A DNA stretch of 64,000 nucleotides from an uncultured Lachnospiraceae bacterium (GCA_910577645.1 CAJTOL010000011.1:31390-95389), one strand, 5' to 3'. Shown: positions 35,315-42,888, counted from the first letter of the stretch. The notes: generated from the letters alone by a model not told the origin. A program made the numbers and translations.

Positions 35315-36148
35315 ATGAAGCGAAAAAAGAAAGCCGGAACCATTGGATACGTTATATTCCTGTCACTGTTCCTGTTTGTGATGATAGCTCCCATGCTGTA
35401 CATGATTTCCGCATCCTTTATGCCTCAGTCGGATTTAAACATGATTCCCCCCAGACTCCTGCCTTCCAAAGCTACACTGGAGAATTACGCCAGGGCGCTG
35501 GCCCAGCAGCCGATTATCAAGTATGTGTATAACAGCTTTATCATCACCATTATCGCGGTTGTCATCTGCGTTACAGCAGGAAGTATGGCGTCTTATGCGC
35601 TGACCAGGACCAATATCCGGTTTAAAACCACCTTTTTGGTATTCGTTCTGGCCATCTCCCTGCTGCCTACCATCACTTTAATCAATCCGATTTTTAAAAT
35701 GTACAGCAATATGGGGCTGCTAAATACCCATATTGGCCTGGCGGTAATTATTTCTGTGCTGGATTTGCCTATGACCATCTGGTTTCTGACAGCGGTATTA
35801 AAAAACGTGCCTATTTCCTTTGAAGAAAGCGCAAAGCTGGACGGGGCCAATATGTTTCAGATTTTTATCTACATTTTGCTGCCTCTTTTAAAAGCAAGTA
35901 TATTCTCCATCAGTATTCTGGTATTTATCGGCGCCTGGAACCGGTTCCTTTTGTCTCAGGTATTAAACCAGTTTGAGGATTGCCGGACAGTAGTAGTGGG
36001 ACTTACCTTATATCAGACGACTCACACCATTCCCTTCGGGGTTGTGGCGGCCGCTGCGATGATTACAATTCTTCCGCTGCTTTTGATGGTATTGGTTTTC
36101 CAGAAAAATATTCTGGGAGGGATTATGGAAGGCGGCGTGAAGGAATAA
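35315..36148 (+). CDS. ABC sugar transporter permease, MalG/UgpE type
   Basis: 277 residues, six membrane helices. EAA loop FEESAKLDGANMFQIFIYILLPLLKAS; N-terminal VMIAPMLYMISASFMPQSDL is typical of the MalG class. It follows the first permease by three bases (stop then ATTATG). An MsmK/UgpC-like ATPase encoded elsewhere must energise the pair (inference). Confidence 0.93.
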   Translation: MKRKKKAGTIGYVIFLSLFLFVMIAPMLYMISASFMPQSDLNMIPPRLLPSKATLENYARALAQQPIIKYVYNSFIITIIAVVICVTAGSMASYALTRTNIRFKTTFLVFVLAISLLPTITLINPIFKMYSNMGLLNTHIGLAVIISVLDLPMTIWFLTAVLKNVPISFEESAKLDGANMFQIFIYILLPLLKASIFSISILVFIGAWNRFLLSQVLNQFEDCRTVVVGLTLYQTTHTIPFGVVAAAAMITILPLLLMVLVFQKNILGGIMEGGVKE

Positions 36149-36171
36149 CCGTTATTTGTAAATTCTTTGCG

Positions 36172-37818
36172 TCAATAAAGCTTTCCTTCAGCCACTTTTG
36201 CCGGATACCATTTCTGGAACCATGCTGTAAAAATCCCCATAAAGACAGGCAGTACAGAATTGATAAGCCCGACAAAGCAGCTGACAGGGGTTTGCATCAG
36301 GAACCAGGTAAAAACGGAGGTAAACAGATAAAGGACACCCCAAAGTATAGTCAGAATACGGTTGGTCTTTAAAAAGAGAGGGTTTTGTAAAGCGTCCTCA
36401 CCACCATAGCTGTTCATGGAATAATGAGCCGTGAGAGGCACTTTCCCAAAACAGGACACAAGCCACATCACGCCAAAGGAAAGATACGACAGCGGCAGCA
36501 TCCATTTTTCTGAACATCCGGCCAGCATCGTAACGGAAAAAAAGGTTACCAAAGCATTTGTCAAAACATCATATACTGTTTTTTTGTTTCGATAGAAGAT
36601 AAGAGGGATGAGGGCACAGGTGGCGATGCTGATAAGACATCCCTCTTGCCTGCAGATAGCAGGGGCTGCCCATAAAACAATCCACGGAATGAGCATAATG
36701 TTCATATTGGTGCTTTTCTGCGGCGGGGCCGCTTCTGCTTGTTTCATCTGCGGCCGTGAACCGCCAAAGTAAGCGTCCCATTTCAGCATCAGGGTAAAAT
36801 CTCCTTTTACCTTATAAAGCCCCTGCATCATGGCTTCATCACCCCGAATTTCTCCGGCTGCAATTGAGCGCCATACAGTAACCGGAGTTTCAATCTTTGT
36901 AGTGGCTGTTAAAGACCCGTTTGTATAAACATGGCTGCCGTCCTTTCCCAGCAGGATTTGGTAGCTTTCCTCCACATCCGTATAATGCATTTCCAGCACA
37001 ATGTCTTTGCCGGGATAGTTTTCCTTGCAATAAAGCGCTGCCATTTGCCTGGTAAAAATCAGCGTGTCAGATTCTTTTTTTGCGGCAGTCTCGCCTGCTT
37101 TTGCGCCGCCCCTATCAATCCCCCAGCTTGCGTCAGCGCAGGCTTCAAAGGTTTCTCTCGGCAGCAAAAGCTGGTCAAGCTGTTTCTGGGTTTCTCTGGA
37201 AATCCCTCCTTTTATATACTGCTGTCCTGCCTGCTTTACATAGGAAAGATATTCGTTAGTACGCCCGGCCAGTTCTGGTACTCGAAATAACTCCCCCTGA
37301 CCACAAAAAACGGCGGCATAATTTCCGTGCCCACAGAGATGATCGAAAAGGCTGTATACGCCGTCATAGTTTCCTTTTGCCGTATAAAAGCCGCAGGTGG
37401 AGATGGCAACTGTTCTTTTTCCGCTCATATCATATCGGGAAGGATGGTTTCCGCTTCCCACCTGTCCCTCCTTTTCTTCCATGAAAGGAAGAAGCATAGG
37501 CAGCTGGCGGTCAATTAGGTTCTTTAGTGAACCGGGAACCGTAAAATAATATAGTGGAAAGCTCCATATTGTAATGTCCGCCCAAAGCAGGTCTTGGATA
37601 ACCTGCTGCATATCATCCTGTATACAGCATTGTCCGGGAGTGCGGTTCCAGCATGAAAAGCAGCCGAGACAGGGCTTAATATTCATACGGCTGACGGAAA
37701 GCTCCTTTGTCTGAATATCCGGAATCTCCTGCTTTATGCCATCCAGAAATGCAGATGTAAGCCGGTAGGTATTGCTGCCGGATCCTTTTGGGCTTCCGTT
37801 TATCACCAAAATATTCAT
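36172..37818 (-). CDS. Flavodoxin-fold NAD(P)H oxidoreductase fused to an SCP2-like domain and a membrane domain
   Basis: 548 residues from ATG 37818 (AAGGAG upstream). Residues 1-200: FMN-reductase/flavodoxin fold with NILVINGSPKGSGSN and a Cys motif C50-x2-C53-x2-C56 (CLGCFSCW) plus GQCC, common in clostridial iron-sulfur flavoprotein-like reductases. Residues about 255-350: sterol-carrier-protein-2-like fold (VLEMHYTDVEESYQILLGKDG...WRSIAAGEIRGDEAMMQGLYKVKGDFTLML). Residues 372-535: about six membrane helices. A 4-base ATGA overlap couples it to the padR gene upstream. Function unknown; a membrane-bound redox enzyme handling hydrophobic substrates is a guess. Confidence 0.8.
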   Translation of the reverse strand: MNILVINGSPKGSGSNTYRLTSAFLDGIKQEIPDIQTKELSVSRMNIKPCLGCFSCWNRTPGQCCIQDDMQQVIQDLLWADITIWSFPLYYFTVPGSLKNLIDRQLPMLLPFMEEKEGQVGSGNHPSRYDMSGKRTVAISTCGFYTAKGNYDGVYSLFDHLCGHGNYAAVFCGQGELFRVPELAGRTNEYLSYVKQAGQQYIKGGISRETQKQLDQLLLPRETFEACADASWGIDRGGAKAGETAAKKESDTLIFTRQMAALYCKENYPGKDIVLEMHYTDVEESYQILLGKDGSHVYTNGSLTATTKIETPVTVWRSIAAGEIRGDEAMMQGLYKVKGDFTLMLKWDAYFGGSRPQMKQAEAAPPQKSTNMNIMLIPWIVLWAAPAICRQEGCLISIATCALIPLIFYRNKKTVYDVLTNALVTFFSVTMLAGCSEKWMLPLSYLSFGVMWLVSCFGKVPLTAHYSMNSYGGEDALQNPLFLKTNRILTILWGVLYLFTSVFTWFLMQTPVSCFVGLINSVLPVFMGIFTAWFQKWYPAKVAEGKLY

Positions 37819-38363
37819 AACTTCATTTCTCCTTCCAACCGCCGGATGCAGTCTTGCGCCCACTCAATTTGCATTTGTAAACTTCGCCGTCCATATTCTG
37901 CCGTCATCTGCCAATAAAGCGCTTTTTCTTTCTGCCCAATCAGATCGCCATAGGCGTTTATGAGCTGCGGAACAGGCTCCAGGCTCTTTAAGAATAACTC
38001 ACAGCTTTTTTTCACGCTTTCAAAATAGCAAATATTTTCTTTCATGCTTCTTTCCCCAAGGAAAAAGACTTTCATCAAAACCGGTGTCTTAACCCTCAGC
38101 CCTAAGTCATCATCTGCAAGCCATCGCAGCAGTTCTTTCCATCCTGCCGTTGTGATGGAATAGATGTTTTTATCAGGCTTTCCGCTTTGCGGTACAACCG
38201 TTTTGTTTACCCATTCCTTTTGTTCCAGCCCTTGCAGCTCCCTGTAAATCTGGCTGGTTTTCGCATCCCAGAAATAATTCAGGGAATCTCGAAAGGTTTC
38301 CATAATTTCATACCCGGTCATTTCCTTATAATTGAGCAGCCCCAAAATCCCGTGCTTTAACAT
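37815..38363 (-). CDS. PadR family transcriptional regulator
   Basis: 182 residues. The winged helix is at 1-80 (LKHGILGLLNYKEMTGYEIMETFRDSLNYFWDAKTSQIYRELQGLEQKEWV, then KNIYSITTAGWKELLRWL) and an alpha-helical dimerisation tail follows (Vir C-terminal type). It heads a two-gene operon with the flavodoxin fusion, so it likely senses a substrate of that enzyme and represses its own promoter. Confidence 0.92.
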   Translation of the reverse strand: MLKHGILGLLNYKEMTGYEIMETFRDSLNYFWDAKTSQIYRELQGLEQKEWVNKTVVPQSGKPDKNIYSITTAGWKELLRWLADDDLGLRVKTPVLMKVFFLGERSMKENICYFESVKKSCELFLKSLEPVPQLINAYGDLIGQKEKALYWQMTAEYGRRSLQMQIEWAQDCIRRLEGEMKL

Positions 38364-38395
38364 ATAATGCGCGCCCTTCCTTCACGGATTTATTT

Positions 38396-38446
38396 TACTT
38401 ATATATTATATTCTACAAGTGGAATATGATCAATAGTGAACTTGTA
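38396..38446 (-). promoter_or_regulatory. padR promoter flanked by inverted repeats
   Basis: On the minus strand TTGATC, 17 bases, TATAAT. TACAAGT (38414-38420) and ACTTGTA (38440-38446) form perfect 7-base inverted arms around the -35, a plausible PadR operator that would also reach the divergent acetyltransferase promoter. Confidence 0.6.
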
Positions 38447-38449
38447 TGA

Positions 38450-38478
38450 TTGCCAGAGAGCAGTCTTTTTGGTATACT
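38450..38478 (+). promoter_or_regulatory. Promoter of the GNAT gene
   Basis: TTGCCA (38450-38455), 17-base spacer, TATACT (38473-38478). It lies inside the longer open frame that begins at 38446, which shows that translation must start further downstream. Confidence 0.65.
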
Positions 38479-38556
38479 GGAAAAAGGCTGAATTCTGCTC
38501 CTGCTTATGCAGTAAAAAGCCCAATCAATCAACCAGATAAAGGAGAAACTGAAAGT

Positions 38557-39108
38557 ATGAAGTATGGCCGGAGCAGTGAGACAGCTATGATACTGGAAAC
38601 CCGGCGGCTGTATCTGCGGAAAATGGATCAGGGCGACTACAAAAGCCTGTGCCGGATTCTTCAGGATCCGGAGGTAATGTATGCCTATGAACACCCGTTT
38701 TCCGATAAAGAAGTTCAGGACTGGCTTGACAGGCAGAGGGGTCGGTATAAAGAGCAGGGATTTGGCCTCTGGGCAGTGATTTTAAAGGAGACCGGAGAGA
38801 TGATCGGGCAATGCGGCCTGACTATGCAGGATTGGGAAGACAGGCAGGTGCCGGAAATCGGTTACCTGTTTGCAAAGGCTTATTGGCATCAGGGCTACGC
38901 CACAGAGGCAGCTGTTGGATGCAGAGAGTATGCCTTCAGAAATTTGGGGATAGAAGAAGTGTTTTCCATTATCAGGGACAACAATATTCCTTCCCAAAAT
39001 GTGGCAAAGCGAAACGGAATGACTGTGGCAGGAACGCAGAAAAAGCATTATTACGGCATGGATATGCCTCATCTGGTATTCTCTGTAAAAAGGGAGCTGA
39101 AAGCATGA
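38557..39108 (+). CDS. GNAT family N-acetyltransferase (RimJ/RimL type)
   Basis: Acetyl-CoA-dependent acyltransferase. Start 38557 follows AAAGGAGA; the earlier ATG 38446 lies upstream of the promoter. Features: ILETRRLYLRKMDQGDYKSLCRIL, then GEMIGQCGL, and the CoA-binding segment IGYLFAKAYWHQGYATEAAVGCREYAFRNLGIEEVFSIIRDNNIPSQNVAKRNGM. 183 aa. The stop overlaps the next ATG (ATGA). Substrate unknown. Confidence 0.9.
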   Translation: MKYGRSSETAMILETRRLYLRKMDQGDYKSLCRILQDPEVMYAYEHPFSDKEVQDWLDRQRGRYKEQGFGLWAVILKETGEMIGQCGLTMQDWEDRQVPEIGYLFAKAYWHQGYATEAAVGCREYAFRNLGIEEVFSIIRDNNIPSQNVAKRNGMTVAGTQKKHYYGMDMPHLVFSVKRELKA

Positions 39109-39530
39109 AATATATAGGATATTTATTGTTTATATTGATTCAGTGTACCTGGGGACTGGGGCAAACCCTGCTGGGACTGGTGCTTTTCTGCATTCACAGG
39201 GCATCTCCCCACACTTTTTATAAAGGGTGTGTCCACACGGAATGGAAGATGGACGGCGGTATCAGTCTGGGGCTGTTTATCTTTACTCCGGAAGGGGGCG
39301 GGAATTCAGAGTGGAACAGCCGTCTGACAGTTCATGAATACGGCCACGCCTGGCAGTCGCTTCTGCTGGGGCCCTTTTATATTATCCCCGGACTGGCATC
39401 TCTATGCTGGAGCCGGATGAATTATTTTCAGCGGATGAGACGGGAAAAGAACATCCCTTACAGTGACTTCTGGACAGAACGCTGGGCCAATTGGTGGGGC
39501 GAAAAGTTGACTGGCCGCCCTTCTATATAG
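39105..39530 (+). CDS. Small membrane protein with HExxH motif
   Basis: 141 residues, start coupled to the GNAT stop. A first membrane helix (YLLFILIQCTWGLGQTLLGLVLF), then a loop, then VHEYGHAWQSLLLGPFYIIPGL, in which HEYGH matches the HExxH zinc-metalloprotease motif beside a second hydrophobic segment. A conserved-looking FWTERWANWWGE near the C terminus could supply a third ligand. I recognise it only as a hypothetical protein; peptidase activity is an inference. Confidence 0.7.
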   Translation: MKYIGYLLFILIQCTWGLGQTLLGLVLFCIHRASPHTFYKGCVHTEWKMDGGISLGLFIFTPEGGGNSEWNSRLTVHEYGHAWQSLLLGPFYIIPGLASLCWSRMNYFQRMRREKNIPYSDFWTERWANWWGEKLTGRPSI

Positions 39531-39553
39531 GGAAAAGAATCAGGAGTGAGATC

Positions 39554-39854
39554 ATGGGAATATTAAAAAACAACGAGTATGACAATCCGGAATTTTTCCG
39601 CCAATATGCCGGTAGACAATTATTTTTATCCGGGAGAACGCAAAACCAACTTTCTGAGCTGTGAGATTTTGAAGGAACATCATACCCTGACCCAGATTGT
39701 TATGGGACTGCTGAATAACGGCTTTGCCCTGGAAGCTTTGGAGGAGGCCCAGCCGCCTGGGGAAATGATGGACATTCCCGGCATGGCCGACGAAATGCGC
39801 CGGTCTATGATGCTGTTAGTGCGGGCCAGGGCCTGCGCTGATTCACTATTATAA
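39554..39854 (+). pseudogene. SAM-dependent methyltransferase remnant with internal deletion
   Basis: The frame from ATG 39554 reads MGILKNNEYDNPEFFRQYA, a typical N terminus of a clostridial class I methyltransferase, then soon ends. From about 39600, the next frame reads NMPVDNYFYPGERKTNFLSCEILKEHH..., up to EMRRSMMLLVRAR, its typical C terminus. The SAM-binding core (about 150 residues) is missing and the ends are joined out of frame. AGGAGTGAGATC precedes the ATG. Not functional as a methyltransferase. Confidence 0.75.
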
Positions 39855-39860
39855 CTTTTC

Positions 39861-39880
39861 GGGGATGTCGCAAAATGAAA
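39861..39880 (+). repeat. Half copy of the GCAAAATGAAA hairpin repeat
   Basis: GGGGATGTCGCAAAATGAAA matches the left arm of the dispersed hairpin, but no right arm follows. It lies just behind the methyltransferase remnant, so it may mark a deletion end. Confidence 0.55.
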
Positions 39881-39957
39881 ATTGACAACAGAATCATCTA
39901 TCCAGATACGGGAGAAGAAGTGTACAATATAATAAAGTAAAGGAGGGACTATTTGTG

Positions 39958-40194
39958 ATGCCGGACGGGAAAATTAAAAATTCCAGAGAACTTGAATTTG
40001 CTGTATTCTGCATTGAAAATGTCGCCGCAAAGCTGGGCGTGAATGCAGAACGTGTTTATCGGGGATTTACCGAAAAAAGCGATATTCTGAACGGCTACAT
40101 CGTGCCGGAGTATGAAGTGCTGCATACCCAGAGCCGGGAATATATCGTAGACGATCTCCTTACCGTAATGAAAGAAAGGAGTGTGAAAGTATGA
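39958..40194 (+). CDS. DUF3791 family protein
   Basis: 78 residues (79 if the GTG at 39955 is used); AAGGAGGG precedes it. ELEFAVFCIENVAAKLGVNAERVYRGF and a C-terminal YEVLHTQSREYIVDDLLTVMKERS match the DUF3791 family, small proteins found next to DUF3990. The stop overlaps the next start (ATGA). The pairing with a DUF3990 ADP-ribosyltransferase-like protein suggests an antitoxin-like partner role; this is inference. Confidence 0.8.
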   Translation: MPDGKIKNSRELEFAVFCIENVAAKLGVNAERVYRGFTEKSDILNGYIVPEYEVLHTQSREYIVDDLLTVMKERSVKV

Positions 40195-40561
40195 TGCTCT
40201 ATCATGGCTCCTATCTGGAAATCGCAGAACCGGACGTGCTCCATTCCCGCCCAAATGTGGATTTTGGGCGTGGATTCTATGTCACGCCGCTGTATGAGCA
40301 GGCGGTAAAGTGGTGCGGTAAGTTCAAACGCCGTGGCAAGGATGGAATTATCTCACGGTATGCGTTTGACGAAAGCCGGGAAGAGGAATTGAAAACGCTG
40401 AAATTTGATTCCTATTCCGAGGGATGGCTGGATCTTATCCTGAACTGTCGCAGCGGAAAAGACACAACCGCCTGCGCTATGAGAAGCCGAATCTGCAAAT
40501 CTGTTTCCGCACAGAGAAAGCGCTGAGGCTTCTGCGTTTTGAAGGGAGTGAACAGGTATGA
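40191..40561 (+). pseudogene. DUF3990 family protein, internally deleted and frameshifted
   Basis: Starts intact (MLYHGSYLEIAEPD, NVDFGRGFYVTPLYEQAVKWC), features of the DUF3990 family, which is placed in the ADP-ribosyltransferase superfamily. At about 40467 it jumps frame: the C-terminal part RLRYEKPNLQICFRTEKALR...FEGSEQV is encoded in another frame up to 40561, while the original frame stops at 40526. The middle of the family (after DTT) is absent, so about 30 residues were deleted. The original stop overlapped the next ATG. Confidence 0.75.
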
Positions 40562-40770
40562 ACGCAAACCCGATTTTGCTTCAAAAAAAATATAGCCGTG
40601 TGATTGAGTGCTTTGCCAAACAGCAGGGGCTCTCGTTGGATGCGGCACTGGACTTCTTCTACCATTCCCAGGTCTATCAGCTGATTCGGGACGGCGTATC
40701 TGATATGCACTGTATGAGCGATGTGTACCTGGCAGAAGAACTGAAACAGGAATACAGCCAGAAAGAATAA
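40558..40770 (+). CDS. Second DUF3791 family protein
   Basis: 70 residues: YSRVIECFAKQQGLSLDAALDFFYHSQVYQLIRDGVSDMHCMSDVYLAEELKQEY. It resembles DUF3791 proteins of the other subtype that follow DUF3990 genes. Its start overlaps the old stop of the DUF3990 gene (ATGA), so the three genes were one coupled operon. It appears intact. Confidence 0.75.
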   Translation: MNANPILLQKKYSRVIECFAKQQGLSLDAALDFFYHSQVYQLIRDGVSDMHCMSDVYLAEELKQEYSQKE

Positions 40771-41048
40771 AAGCACTTTGCCGGATTCTATACCTCCGAA
40801 GCAAAGAGTATCTGGAAGAAATATACCGAAAGCTACTCAAGCCATTTGACGATGAAGTGGCAAACCACACCGCCCACGACAGTAACGAAAAAAGAGATTA
40901 CAGCAAGAGTATTCAGCTGAAATTTTGTGATGTAAAAATCAGCCTTGATATGATACAATGGACGTGTCATATCAAGGCTCTTTCTATCGCGGAAAGGAGT
41001 TTGGCAATGTTCGGGAAGCCAAAGTATTAGACGTACAGGAGGATAAAT
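40771..41048 (+). other. Gene-poor stretch with a degraded open frame and a perfect inverted repeat
   Basis: A frame open from about 40797 to 41030 (LRSKEYLEEIYRKLLKPFDDEV...) has no start codon or ribosome binding site and matches nothing I know; it may be the 3' part of a lost gene. AGCCTTGATATGA (40941-40953) and TCATATCAAGGCT (40967-40979) form a perfect 13-base inverted repeat followed by CTTTCT, a weak terminator-like structure. Confidence 0.45.
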
Positions 41049-41675
41049 ATGATTAAAAACATTGTATTTGATATGGGAAAAGTCCTGACAGCCTACCAGG
41101 CTGACGCCGTGGCCTGCCACTTTATAGAGGATGAGGCAGAGCGGAAAGAAGTCTGCACCAGTGTATTTGTCTCTCCGGAGTGGCTGCTGTTGGATATGGG
41201 CGTGATTTCCGAAGAAGAAGCCTTAAAAAAGATTCAGGCCCGCCTGTCCACCGATCATGCCAGGGAAATGGCCAGGCTCTGCCTGGAGCGCTGGCATGAA
41301 TATAATATGTGGCCCATAGAAGAAATGGGGGAGGTGGTAAGGTGGCTGAAAAAACAGGGATTTGGAATCTATCTCTGTTCCAATGCATCCCTGCGCCTGC
41401 TTTCCTGCTATCAGAAAGTGATTCCGGCTATAGACTGCTTTGACGGAATTCTGTTTTCAGCCGAAGAAAAATGCATAAAGCCTCAGAAGGAAATTTATCT
41501 GCGGCTTTTTGACAGGTTCTCCCTAAAGCCGGAGGAATGCTACTTTATTGATGATTTAGCTTTAAACATTGAGGGCGCCAGGGCCTGCGGCATGGATGGC
41601 TACTGCTTTGCAGACGGAGACACAGGGAAGCTTAAAAAGGTGCTGGAAGGATTTCCGGCTCCGGTGGGAGAGTAA
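41049..41675 (+). CDS. HAD superfamily hydrolase (class IA)
   Basis: 208 residues. Motif I is FDMGKVL (nucleophile Asp; the usual second Asp is Gly, as in haloacid dehalogenase/epoxide hydrolase-like members), motif II LCSNAS, motif III Lys in IKPQKEIY, motif IV FIDDLALNIEGA. AGGAGGATAA precedes the ATG. A phosphatase of small metabolites is most likely; the Gly substitution makes a true phosphatase less certain. Confidence 0.85.
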   Translation: MIKNIVFDMGKVLTAYQADAVACHFIEDEAERKEVCTSVFVSPEWLLLDMGVISEEEALKKIQARLSTDHAREMARLCLERWHEYNMWPIEEMGEVVRWLKKQGFGIYLCSNASLRLLSCYQKVIPAIDCFDGILFSAEEKCIKPQKEIYLRLFDRFSLKPEECYFIDDLALNIEGARACGMDGYCFADGDTGKLKKVLEGFPAPVGE

Positions 41676-41711
41676 GGGAAAATTTTCTGCCGGATGCTTT
41701 CTAAATTAAAG

Positions 41712-41757
41712 AGGCTGTCCAGAAAACGAAAACTCTTGTTTTCTGGACAGCCTTTTT
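41712..41757. terminator. Bidirectional terminator between HAD gene and hpf
   Basis: AGGCTGTCCAGAAAAC (41712-41727) pairs perfectly with 41738-41753, followed by TTTT on the plus strand and preceded by A-rich DNA for the minus strand. Confidence 0.9.
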
Positions 41758-41773
41758 AGTTGGTTTTTCTGTC

Positions 41774-42304
41774 TTAGAATTCCGGTTCAATCAAGCCGTA
41801 AGTATTGCCTTTTCTCTTATAAACGACATTAACCTCATCTGTGTCTGCATTAAGGAATACATAGAAATTATGTCCAAGCAGCTCCATCTGGAAACAGGCT
41901 TCCTCCGGATCCATAGGCTTCATGCCAAAGCGTTTGGTCTTTACAATCTTAATCTCATCCTCATAGGGAACAGGCTCTTCCTCCAAAAACTGGGAGGAAA
42001 ACGCTGCTGCCGCCTGTTTGCGGTCAATTAATTTGTTCTTATATTTCTTAAGCTGCCGCTCAATAATCTCCTCCACTAAATCAATAGAGACATACATGTC
42101 GCTGCTGGACTCCTCAGCGCGGATAATATTGCCCTTAACCGGGATGGTAACCTCAATGTTCTGGCGGTCTTTCTGTACGCTCAGGGTAACGGTAACCTCC
42201 GTATTAGGATTAAAGTAACGATCCAGCTTGCCGATCTTTTCCTCCACAGCGCTTCTTAAAGCGGGAGTGACCTCGATATTTCTTCCGGTAATGGTATAAC
42301 GCAT
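41774..42304 (-). CDS. hpf: Ribosome hibernation-promoting factor, long form
   Basis: Binds 30S subunits and dimerises 70S ribosomes into inactive 100S particles. Start 42304 follows AAGGAG; a longer frame lacks one. N-terminal domain: MRYTITGRNIEVTPALRSAVEEKIGKLDRYF with VTLSVQKDRQNIEVTIPV. A linker leads to the C-terminal dimerisation domain (IVKTKRFGMKPMDPEEACFQMELLGHNFYVFLNADTDEVNVVYKRKGNTYGLIEP). 176 aa, the long type. Divergent from secA. Confidence 0.96.
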   Translation of the reverse strand: MRYTITGRNIEVTPALRSAVEEKIGKLDRYFNPNTEVTVTLSVQKDRQNIEVTIPVKGNIIRAEESSSDMYVSIDLVEEIIERQLKKYKNKLIDRKQAAAAFSSQFLEEEPVPYEDEIKIVKTKRFGMKPMDPEEACFQMELLGHNFYVFLNADTDEVNVVYKRKGNTYGLIEPEF

Positions 42305-42336
42305 ACATATCAGCTCCTTTTTCTTGGGATACTGGT

Positions 42337-42365
42337 AGTATACCATGTTTAGATGAAAAATTCAA
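42337..42365 (-). promoter_or_regulatory. hpf promoter
   Basis: On the minus strand TTGAAT (42360-42365), 17-base spacer, TATACT (42337-42342), about 33 bases before the hpf start. Confidence 0.65.
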
Positions 42366-42583
42366 TAAATAGTGAAGAATTGTCTTAACAATTTATTGGG
42401 AAAATTCATAAATTTTCTTTACGGAAAATCTAAAAAAGTATTGCAAAACTACTTGCTTCTTTTCGACAGCAGTCAAGGGGATTTTGGGAAAATCCTGTCA
42501 TAATTTGTAACTTTGTGACAAATAGATAAAAAAACCAGGAACCTATGTTTTTTTACAGAAACAGACAAATCAAGGGGAAAAAA

Positions 42584-42699
42584 TGTGGATAATGTGGATA
42601 ACTTGGTGTATAACTCGGTTTTCTTGTAAAATCAATGGTTGGAAATGGGGAAAATTTGGGAAGAATGTGTGTATAACCAGATGTGGACAATGTGGATAA
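42584..42699 (+). promoter_or_regulatory. Cluster of six DnaA-box-like 9-mers
   Basis: TGTGGATAA at 42584-42592, 42593-42601 and 42691-42699; TGTGTATAA at 42668-42676; TGTGGACAA at 42682-42690; GGTGTATAA at 42605-42613. All point the same way and four are in gapless tandem pairs. TGTGGATAA is the complement of the DnaA box TTATCCACA. The surrounding 580-base AT-rich gap between hpf and secA contains no gene other than the promoters. Confidence 0.7.
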
Positions 42700-42812
42700 G
42701 TAAAATAACGAACATATATTTTGTACACAATGCCCAGTTAACCATAATTTGCGTTTGTTAAACAGCATAGTACGCCAGAAAGTAACAGGAATGTTAATTT
42801 TTTATGAACTCG

Positions 42813-42841
42813 TTGAATAAAAGCAGGGTTGGTGATACAAT
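42813..42841 (+). promoter_or_regulatory. secA promoter
   Basis: TTGAAT (42813-42818), 17-base spacer, TACAAT (42836-42841), 48 bases before the secA ATG. Confidence 0.6.
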
Positions 42842-42888
42842 AAATAAGATTGTATCTAGAGCAGGAAACAGATTTGGGAGATTAATCT

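Noticed and set aside
38446..38556. Long N terminus of the GNAT protein from ATG 38446
   Set aside because: The promoter (38450-38478) lies inside it; 38557 has AAAGGAGA and fits the family start.
42584..42699. Calling the DnaA-box cluster the replication origin oriC
   Set aside because: dnaA, dnaN, recF, gyrB or rpmH are not near, and no clear DNA-unwinding repeat was seen; only a DnaA-binding region is supported.
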